A DNA stretch of 64,000 bases, from assembly GCA_023375675.1 (NCBI GenBank), contig JALQBC010000020.1:620001-684000 (forward strand), given 5' to 3'. The stretch is from Cytospora piceicola (Eukaryota; Ascomycota; Sordariomycetes; Diaporthales; Cytosporaceae). The position numbers and the translations under genes are program-made. Positions 33,001 through 42,844 of the stretch are shown one piece after another (position 1 is the first letter of the stretch; every line of letters begins with the position of its first letter). The notes beneath the pieces were generated by a model, which had not been told where the DNA came from, searched no databases, and saw only the letters and a list, made by a program, of their open reading frames with translations.

Positions 33001-36000
33001 GACCCCATTCTGCGCTAGCAGGACCAGTCCGCCAGTGTCTCACGGATCCAAAGGGACCTAAGATGTCTTTCGATTATTACTCAGTATTGCAGAGAAAGTT
33101 CGATGCTATCACAAGCACGTTGACTACCGCCGGCCGTCTTTTCACGCATGGTGTTACGTTGGATTTACAAGCCGTGTCAGCCTTGTCACCGTCAGCAGTC
33201 GACGGTGTTGTTTTGTGCGATCTACCATCCTATACATGTACGTACTTTTGGTCCTTCTATCTTCTACTTCTAAAAGGTTTTCTATAACTTTGTCTTTTCT
33301 GAGGCTTATTGAATATATACTGACGACTCACCCTTCAGGGGACCATTCCCAGAAGCATTACTTCGAATCGAGGATCGGCCACGAGTATCGCTTCCGTAGC
33401 GACCCATACCACGACCTTCTTGGAGTTCGTGCTATGGATGCGACGTCCATAGAGCCTCGTTGGAGACACCTGATAGGGCTGAACACTTTGCCATGGCTAG
33501 AGCATCATCTCATCGACTCGCAACCAGTATTCCCGGGCTCTGGATATCTTTGTATGGCTATCGAGGCCTTGAGACAGCTCCAAAGAGAGCGCCATCCTCA
33601 GCAGCAGCTTGCCACAATAGCGCTGAGAGACGTCTCCTTCCTTCGGGGCCTGGTAGTATCTGACCTCCCTGGGCAGCGGACCGAGGTACAACTCAGCTTT
33701 ACACCTCAACCTGATGCATTATTCACCTTTAACTTCCGCATAACTGCTCATTGGGACGGCGAATGGCACGAACATTGCAGGGGTACTATCCAAGGTACAA
33801 TGGCCATGACAGAGGGTCGGGAAGACGTTGATGGCATACAGTTGGCGTATTTGGCGTCGGGTATGCAAAGTCAGCTCTCGTCTGGAGCTATTTCCGTCAA
33901 CTCGAAGGAGCTCTACAGTGAGCTTACCGAGGCTGGCAATGTTTATGGACCGACATTCAGAGGCATACGGAGTTACAGCTTGGAAGTCAATGGCTCCAGT
34001 GCAACTGCTGCTATTGATATTCCTGATACCGCGTCTATCATGCCGGCACAGCACCAGCAGCCTCACCTTATACACCCAACGACATTGGACATTGTGCTTC
34101 ACACATGTCTTCCCATGGCATCACATCATCTAGGGCGCGGTTCCATTATGCCTGTCCATATTGGCGAGGTTTTGGTTTGCGCAACGCCTGAAATGCCCTG
34201 TAAGCCAAGTTCGGAGCTGAACGTGTCGACGATGATGAGATCTAGTCATTACCGCACTGCTCATACCGACGTCTGCGTTATGGCGCATGGCAAGCCAGTA
34301 TTGGTCGCTTCGGGTGTGGAATTGCGCAGTCTTGCTTCAGAACCGAGTGCGACCGATGCAAACATAGACGGTCCTGAAATCTGTTACGAGCTTGACTGGA
34401 GGCCAGATCTTGAGTTCATTCGCGCTCAGGATCTTTCCATGGGTTCACAACTGACTCAAGTCATCCGTCATGTCCTGTACAAGAATGCAAACATCTCAGC
34501 CCTGGAGATCGGTGCTGATCATGCCGACTTTTCACTTGCTTTTCTGGGTTGTCTCGACAGAAATGAAAGCGCTTGGCCAGTATATGAATATGCGACTGAA
34601 TCTTCAGCATCTCTTGAGAAAGCGCGGAAGACTCTTTTGGGTTATCCTGTTCGTTATCGTACTCTTGCCGCCGACACTGAGCTCGGTGATCAGGGATTCA
34701 GACTACGATCTTATGGCGTGGTTTTGATCTCAACTTTCCAATCCATGGGTCGAGCTCGCAGCCTTGTTGAACCAAAGGGAGTAGTGATCATGGAGCTCAA
34801 GGGAAACCCAGATGGCGATTGGGCAAGCCTCATACACGAGGCTCATCTGGATGTCCAGCTGTCAACCTATGACACTGTCCGCAAGAGCTTGGTCATTCTG
34901 GCACGGCCCCAAAACACAGAACAGGCGGTGACGCTGCCTCGAAGCATCACAATTTTGACCCACTCAGAGGGTGGTGATGAACAAGAATGGGTGGCCCAGA
35001 TAGAGAATTGGTTGCAAGCCAGATGCTCCAAGGTTTCACGGGAGCCACTGCATGGAAGCAGAACAATTTCCGACCCCGACATTATTGAGCGAGGGAACGA
35101 ACACTGTTTCATCGTCGTCGAAGACCAGACGAGCCCCATTATCTCGGATCCAAACTGCTTCGATACTGTCATCTCCTTGCTGAAGCAGACCAGCCGAATT
35201 ATTTGGCTCAGTCCAAGTGACCCTTTGCCTATGCATCAGATCACGGGCGTGGCACGCACAGCACATGCCGAGAACGAGGATCTTCGCCTCACAACAATCC
35301 ATCTCGCACCACAACTGCTTTCTGCAAATGATGAAAACTTTTACCGACTACTGGGTTTCCTCGCCCTCCGCCTCGATACCGAGGGCACGGCTCAAGAGCG
35401 AGAATACCTGGTGACTAAGTCTGGAAGTGTCTTGATCCCGCGACTACTTCCAGAAGATTCAATCAACCATGCCATCCGCAGAGACACTGCAGAACGTTAC
35501 GAAATTGAATATGGTCCATTCCTCGATAACTCACGAACGGTTGCTTTAGCAGTGGAAAATGCGAGCCAGATTGGTGGAATAAGGCCTGGAATGTTTCACG
35601 AGAGACACAAACACCCAGTTACCCCTGCTGATGACGAGATCGAGCTCGAGACACGCGCTTTCACGCTGTCCAAATCTGGACTGAGGGCATCCTATTGTGC
35701 ATATGCTGGTGTTGTCACTCGAGTGGGCACCGCTGTCCAGCAATTCTCACCAGGAGAACACGTCGTTGCTATCAGTACGACGATTGGTGCCAATCGATTG
35801 GTCGTCCCCCAAGGCCATGTTGGAAGACTTGCAGCTGGGACGCCGCCAGCCATTGGCGCACGAGCTATCCTCAATCTCATGGAAGCCTGTTATGCCTTGA
35901 ATGGACTGGCTCACTTACCACCGAATGGGAAACTCCTGATTCACGGGGCTCTCACTGCTTCAGGTAGAGCAACGATAGCTGTTGCCCGATCTATTGGGGC

Positions 36001-39000
36001 AACAGTGGCCGTCAGCGCCTCTGGTCATGAAGACGCCCGCCGCATGATAGACGAGCTCCAGGTTTCCCCTGACCAAGTTGTGGTCATCTACCAATCAAGA
36101 TCGCCCAAGAACATCTCGGTCGGAGATGTAGATATTGTCGTTCAGGCTGCTAAGGAGGACGTTCCGACTCAAGTTCTGGAGTATCTCAGGCCTTTCGGCA
36201 ATGTTGTTGTCCTTGGTGTTGAGGATTCAAGTCTGGCTCAACCGGGAAGACAAGTATCGAGTCTCAACGTGCCCCGAAACTCTTCCGTCTTTTTCTGTGA
36301 TATCTCGGGGCTATTGAGTGAGCGCCCGGACATGGCTTCAGGCCTGGTATCACAGGCTGCAGCGAGATTGAGCCACCTGCCATTTATTGGCCTTGACGAC
36401 TGTGTTCGTCCTATCAATCATGTTGCTAAAGCTCTCCGCCTCATCGAGACGGGCGTCTCTGAGTCGGTAGTATTTCAAGCGGATGCCAACACCATTATTC
36501 CGGTGGCATTGCATCCGCATGGGAACACGAACTGGAACACGGAAGATGCATCATACCTCATTACAGGCGGACTGGGGGATCTTGGTAGACGACTCCTTGG
36601 TCTGCTGGCACAACGTGGCGCGAAACATCTGATTACACTGTCAAGACGCGTCTGTAGTGCTGAGGAGCATCGTGAATTGCAAGAGCGCCTTCAGGCCATA
36701 AGTCCTGGTTGCAGCCTGTACTGTCTCACTTGTGATATTACCCAAGAGGAAAGCGTTCAAAAGGCTGCTGAAAGACTGCATGAGCTTGGGGTACCTCCGG
36801 TCAGGGGTATTGTTCAATCCGCTGCTTTGCTCAAGGTATGTATTTTGCTACCCAACCCGAAACGTCTCGCGCGATCCGCATGGGTGTTCAAAATGCCAAT
36901 ATCTAACTGCCGCAGGACCGAACTCTGGACACAATGACACACGAAGACCTTCTGCTGGCTACCCGAGTCAAGGTTGAGGGTACACTTGCACTTGAAAAGA
37001 CTTTTTCATCGCCTCATTTGGCATTATTCCTCATGCTATCCTCTGCTGTTAATGTTCTTGGTGCCAGTGGACAGGCAAACTATAACGCTGGTAACAGTGT
37101 TCAGGATGCGATTGCCTGGGCTCGACGAGGTGGTCACTGTCGATATATGTCCCTTAGCCCGGGTTGGATTGAGGATGCTGCTTTTACTATTAATGATGAG
37201 TCACGACTGAAGTAAGTTTTCCCCTCCGTCGAACCCTCTGGAGTCTTCAAGGAACTACCCCTGCCATGGCAACACAGCCGGCCTACTGCGCTCTGGTCAT
37301 TACGGGTTCTGAAGCTCGTCTCCAGTCTTGCCGTCAAGCTTCGCCATAAACAAGTATTCTAACTTTATGTTTTGCAGTGGTCTCCGTCGAGCCGGCCTCA
37401 GGCCTATTTCGCATGACGAGCTGTCCCGATACCTGGACTATGCCCTGGGGGCCGCTGAAGCCCATCACCGTCCGGCTCAAGCTGTGATCGGATTTAATGC
37501 GGCCTCCCTTGAAAATGCCACCACACATAACGGCACAATGCGCTCTCCTATGTTCTGTCACGTTCGGACCTCACCATCAACTACAGCAGCTACAACAATG
37601 ACACCGTCTTCTGAAGATGAAGTGATGTCGTTTGCGCAGGCAATGGCCAGCGGCGATTCAGACTTCGCCAGGGATTTGGTTGCCACTGCCATTGGCAGTC
37701 GTCTAGAACGGTTGATCTCCATTGATATCAACCGTATTGATCCTCTTGAGACTTCTATTCTGGATCTCGGCGTGGACTCTCTCATTTCAATCGAGCTCCG
37801 GAACTGGATTATACGCGAGTTTGAGGCGCCACTGCAATCGTCTGAAATATTGGTCGATCAGACACTCTATTCTCTTGCGGAGAAAGTTGTTTCTCGCTCT
37901 AAGGTGGCAACTCCATCTATGGATCACGAGAGCAGCGGGGACAACGATAGCCTTGCAACCTCCGTGACAACCTTGTCCGGCATGACCTCGACCACGATGG
38001 AGGAGAAATCAAAAGACGAGAACGTTACGGTGCAACTACCAAGTCTACCTCGAGCATTGCTTCAGGATACACTTGCCCTTTTTGAGAAATCCAGACAAGC
38101 AGTGGACTCCACAGAGGAGCAGGGTATCACTGCCGCTGCAATTCGCGATCTTCTGGAAAGCTCCGGTCCGGCTTTGGAGCAACTCCTGGACAACGTGCCA
38201 GAAGCCACCATTGCTGAAGCCTATGAGCACAATGTCTACCTCAAGCGCCGTGAACCACTACAGGACTACAGCACGTTCTCTTTGGTTCACCCAGCTACAG
38301 CACCATCTCACTCACAAGCTCTACGCGCTACAATATTAACCATTGCTGCTATCAACTTCGCTCGTCGACTAGCAGCTGGTGAGATGGCTCCGGATGAGCT
38401 GCACGGTGCACCATTAGATGGCGAGTACCGCAACTGGCTATTCAATGCGACTCGCCGGCCAGGCTTGGTGGTCGATCACATGGAACGTCATCCCTGGAGC
38501 CACAACATCGTTGTCCTCCGGCGTGGTCATGTTTTCCAGATCACCCTGCCTGAGATAGAAGAAGATATAAAGCCGTCTGCCATACACGCAACTTACAAGG
38601 CTATCCTGGATGCATCAGAAGACCCAGAAATCGCCGTGAGTAGTTTCACCGCAGATGAACGCTGGTCCTGGTCACACATACGCAGCGAGCTGGAACGTGT
38701 TCCAGAGAACGCCGATGCCTTGACTGTTATCGACCAATGCGCATTCGTCGTTTGCCTTGATGATGAGGCTCCCGAGACCGGCGGTGAACGTCATATGCAA
38801 TTTCTTCTGAACGGTAAAGACGGCCGTTTGTCCAACCGATGGCTAGACAAGCCCTTCCAACTCGCTGTGACGGCGAACGGCTGTTCAGCTGAAGTCTACG
38901 AACACACCAAGCTCGATGGGATGGACGTCCGCTCACTTCACCACCATTTGTCAGAAACTCTCTTTGCTCATGTAGAGACAGATTTCGAACTCGATTACTT

Positions 39001-39808
39001 GGGCTCAAAATCCTCAGCATATCCTATGCGGGAATTTGGCTGGAAGATCGACGAGAAGGCCGTCCAGCATATCACTCAGATCCAGCTCCGCGGCTCATCG
39101 TACGGAAATATTGACCACTGTATCGTACGGAGAGAAGGACTGGGATTCAATTTCCTCCGAAACCAGCGCGCTCCACCAAACGCAACAGCCCACCTCAGTG
39201 TGCTACTGGCTATGTATCTGGTTGACGGGGAAATCCGTCCGGCATGGGAGATCGTTTCCCTCGCACCTTTCTACCGGGGCCGTATCGACTGGGTTCAGAC
39301 TGTCACCCCAGCGGTTCGATCGTTCATTGAAGCCACCGCCGCCGCAGCAGCCGCTGATGGATCTCTCCTGGATAGTGACGCGCGAGCGAATCTGCGGGCT
39401 CTGTTCAATGCTGCGGCTGTGGCGCACACTCGAATCATGTCTACTGCTGTGAGAGGCCATGGATACGTCAAACAGATGTATGCACTCCTCGGGGCACTGG
39501 GTAGCGTAAGCAACAATGCTGTTGAGACCGATCTCCCGCCGCTCTTTCGCACTCACGCCTGGGATGCAACACGACGTGGTGGGCCAGGCCAGGACCTGAA
39601 GATCGGTTTCATGGCCAATGAGGGCGAGCACGGAGATGAGTGGGATGAAGGAGGTTTCCTTATGGAGGGTGATCGCGGCGTCTACGTCCATTGTTCCGTG
39701 GAGGAACATGGAGCGAAGTTTTCAGTCTCAGCTCGAACTGAGTATGCTGCTCGAGTTTGTGAGGCCTTGCGTAGAGCCACCGATATCTTCCACGACTTGC
39801 TTCTGTAG
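30027..39808 (+). CDS. highly reducing type polyketide synthase with C-terminal carnitine acyltransferase-like domain
   Basis: Seven exons (30027-30670, 30937-31168, 31280-31339, 31419-33237, 33339-36835, 36916-37211, 37378-39808) encode 2992 aa. Ketosynthase (10-440): DTACSGG with Cys184, EAHGTGT, GNIGHTE. Acyltransferase (540-860): GHSSGE with Ser640. Dehydratase (930-1240): HLIDSQPVFP with His975 and HPTTLD with Asp1169. Methyltransferase remnant (1260-1400): LEIGADHADFS replaces the usual LEIGAGTGG, so it is probably inactive. Enoyl-reductase remnant (1640-1980): the nucleotide loop reads HGALTASGRAT and the region is short, so probably inactive. Ketoreductase (1990-2190): TGGLGDLG and Tyr2140 in GQANYNAGN. 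Carrier: GVDSL with Ser2317. Residues 2420-2992 resemble choline/carnitine acyltransferases: LFNATRRPG, then YEHTKLDGM with catalytic-type His2692. Such domains in fungal synthases release the chain by acyl transfer to a hydroxyl acceptor. Confidence 0.95.
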
Positions 39809-40855
39809 ACTTATAATCATGGCCAGAATAATATAACATCCAGGTTGCCGTGGACTGTATCTTTTACTTGATCTTCAAACTAGGTTGCGTGGTCTGATTG
39901 GACGGTGGGTCGTGTTGTGTACTATTCGGCGACTCCGCATCTTTGCCTTGCATCATGCTCGCGGATATGCATGGCCTTATCATGGCAACATGCCCTCCCT
40001 TTTTGACGTGCAGCTTTCAATGCTTGCGGTTGCAGTAATTGCCCAACGCGAATTCTGTGCTGATTTTGGGTCAAACCCAGGTGCCAGAATCGGTCTCCTG
40101 GTCACATCCATACCTGGTAATAGACTACCCAAGATTTCTGGCGACATCCAGCTCTGGAGCAACTACTGCACCTCTTTTAATTGAGTTTTGCTTCAAGTGG
40201 CAACATTCTGAAGAATAGCGGAAAGACTTGGAGAGCGGGAACTGGGAACTGGAAACTGGACAAGAAATTTACATCCTTGGTCGGGATTTCTCGGCAAATG
40301 CCAGGTTTGGTCATTCATCATCAGAGCCATTTCGATTCTGACAAGTGACTCAGATTGAATCTGCAGTACTTCCTTTGGACTACGATGGATTTTCACTGCA
40401 CTCAAATATTCAAGCAACAGCCGAGTACCTGCGGGTGGCGGGAATTGGCGTAGCCTCGTAGGCACAGGGCACAACTTCCGCTTGACATCCCCCGGGCGTG
40501 CTCTATATCTTGTCAATTCATTCCGAATGCGAAGAGAGAGCAAAGCTGACACGTTGTCTGCAAAACTTTATAGAATCTGGCTGGGCAATATTTCTAAAGG
40601 AAGTCTTGGGTGACTCAGGGTTAGCCTCTTTGCGGCAAATTGGCTAAGTCATCGAGTCCTTGGTGGATGTAATTGGACGCATATTCTCGGTCTTTTGATG
40701 GATTCGATAGAAATGAGACTGGAGCTACGCAGTTTCATCCGTGATGCTTTCATTAGCCTCCCCCGCCCCTTGCATGTTCTCACTCAAGGCTTTTAGAAAC
40801 CTTGGAAGACACCCATATCTTCGATAACTGAAGACAAGAGACCTGATGTTTCACA
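39809..40855. other. PKS 3' flank, no gene recognised
   Basis: About 1 kb of non-coding sequence between the synthase and the P450 remnant. The 5' part of the P450 gene may be hidden here, but no recognisable N-terminal P450 sequence was found. Confidence 0.45.
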
Positions 40856-41536
40856 ATGGCACCTGGGCCTATCGACGCATCTCTCAAGAAAGGCTCGCTG
40901 GAAGCTAATCATAAATAGCCGATCGGCGACGCTGTCACTATTATCATCACTGGGAGGCAAGTTACACCTTTAACAGCCTAAAGGCTACCTACCCAGCAGA
41001 TATTTACATAGCAGAAACAGTGACACTATCGCACATACACTGGTATTCGCCTACTGCGAACTCGGACGCATCTAGCTGCAAGGCTATGCCTACCTCGCAG
41101 CCATTATCGGAGACCCTGCGCCTACACCTACCCGTACCTACAGGCGATGACTATTAGCGTAGCTTATATACCTGACAACGTTGCTATTGTCTCTCGGTGC
41201 TATTCCCTCGCCCGACTCGAGGCCTCCTACCAGAGCGCAGGTCAGTGGGTCCCCGAACGGTAGACTACACCTCCCGAAATGGTTAGGAATGCGCGGGGTT
41301 TCTCACCCTTCTCGCAGAGCCGCTTCAGCTGTGTTGGTAAGGCACTCGCTATGGGAGAGATGCGCTTCGTGATGGCTCTGCTAGCTAAGAAGTTTAAGTT
41401 GGAGTTTGGGGCTTATAACCAGGGAGGAACGTTATTTGTCAATATGAGAGACCAGTTTACTGCTGCCCAGGCTCCTGGGAAGCTTAATTTATTGTTTCGG
41501 GTTAGAGAGCAGATAGTGTTTTCGTCTATAGTATAG
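40856..41536 (+). pseudogene. cytochrome P450 remnant, multiply broken
   Basis: Three P450 landmarks occur in the right order in shifting frames. An I-helix-like GDAVTIIITGRQVTPLTA (from 40925) sits where AGSDTT would be. An ExxR segment ETLRLHLPVPTG starts at 41110, with LQGYAYLAAII just before it in another frame. Then come AYIPDNVAIV and YSLARLEASY, and WVPER followed by an in-frame TAG and TTPPEMVRNARGFSPF. The heme segment FSQSRFSCVGKALAMGEMR has its cysteine at 41330, with the usual Gly replaced by Ser. The ExxR-to-Cys spacing is 73 codons, about ten short, matching a missing stretch after PTG. At least three stops and two frame changes are needed. The N-terminal half is not visible. 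Probably a former tailoring enzyme of the adjacent pathway. Confidence 0.8.
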
Positions 41537-42131
41537 CATTTACAAATATAAGGCATACATAGTAACCTTTCACAAATTGTTATAGAAATTGCATTCTCAA
41601 ACTATATTAGTATAATGGTAAATTCTAGGGGCACCTATGTTGACAATAGTAGTATACCTGCTATTGTTAGATAAAACGGCTGCTACTTTCCTCTTCAGGT
41701 CGTTACTGGTCATGCTACAGTGCAGTGACAAGCTGCAAATTTCTGCGATATAGCTACCTGGGTATCTTAGCATCTTTCTGACTGCTTCATCACCTTTTGA
41801 GCTGCCAGTCTCACCACCAACGACGATTTCGGACACTCTTTCAATCACTTCCTATCGTCAGAAACCTGCTACGCAGTACACAACTTCATGACCTGGTGAT
41901 ACGACGACAATTGAGAGCAACAAGTTCTGTTTCCTTGTGAGCTTTGCTACTCGAGAAAGCTTAGATGCTCCCCTGCACCAGCTCCATAGCAATCGATGCA
42001 CTCTCCTTTCCTCAAATAGTGAGTCGACGCTTCCAGTCCAGCAAAAGCGATGCGAAGTTTATAAAACTGTTCGAGCCAGCATAACTTGCCCGACAGCTAC
42101 TAACGCAATTGACCACCAGCGGCCTTCTACC
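41537..42131. other. AT-rich intergenic region
   Basis: AT-rich, especially 41540-41690, with no gene recognised. The plus-strand frame of the next gene is open upstream to 41937 but without an ATG. Confidence 0.5.
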
Positions 42132-42659
42132 ATGACTGTGTCACATCCAGTTGACCATATCCAAACCCTGGAAAGCGACCTCGACAAGCTTCGCAATGAG
42201 CTTGCCGTGATCAACCTCCGCCGCAAGAGGATCAAAAAGTCCAACAACGCCCTGAACAAACACTTCAAGCAGGTCAGCCAGAGACACACCAAACTCAGCC
42301 GTTCCTATGAGAAGCACAAGAAAGAAATGTGGTTCGCGGTCGTTTCCGGCAACACTGTCATCGCCACCAGGGCCGAGGCGAAGCTGAAGGACGTCATTGC
42401 GGAGCAGGCACAACTCCAGAGGGAAATGCCTGACCAGTACAAAGCGTGGGCAGAGGCGGTCAGGGTGAGGACTAAGTCTACGGAGGAACGGATTGAGTGG
42501 CAATTGAAGATTGCCTTGAAGGAAGAGGAGATTCACAGGCTGAAGCCTTGTGTCAGTGTGGCTTGCCAGCACTGCAAGCGAGTTGATACCACGAGTCTCA
42601 AGAAGGCCAAGGGGGTGATCAGGGACGGGTTGACAAAGATGTTGAGAGCCAAGGTTTAG
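42132..42659 (+). CDS. coiled-coil hypothetical protein, 175 aa
   Basis: An intronless frame from ATG at 42132 (CTACCATGAC context). Heptad-like sequence runs from about residue 8 to 150, including LESDLDKLRNELAVINLRRK, KHFKQVSQRHTKLSRSY, AEAKLKDVIAEQAQLQREM and EERIEWQLKIALKEEEI. It is Lys/Arg/Glu-rich, with one short cysteine pair near the end (CVSVACQHCKR) and a basic C-terminus. No signal peptide, membrane helix or recognised family. It converges on the glycosidase-like gene. The long coiled coil without frame breaks supports a real protein, possibly lineage-specific. Confidence 0.55.
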   Translation: MTVSHPVDHIQTLESDLDKLRNELAVINLRRKRIKKSNNALNKHFKQVSQRHTKLSRSYEKHKKEMWFAVVSGNTVIATRAEAKLKDVIAEQAQLQREMPDQYKAWAEAVRVRTKSTEERIEWQLKIALKEEEIHRLKPCVSVACQHCKRVDTTSLKKAKGVIRDGLTKMLRAKV

Positions 42660-42844
42660 GGAGAAAGGGGAATGGAACTGCTCTGTTGGGGTCTTCTGTG
42701 CTTCACTCCCGGGATCGAAAGGAGCTCCCAGCCCAACTGCTTGAATTGCTCTGCGATGGGGCTAGAGGGCAAGTAAAGAATGGCTCAATTTCGGCAAGAA
42801 GCGATGTGTTCATACCTTTCAACTGTTTGATGAATTACATCACA

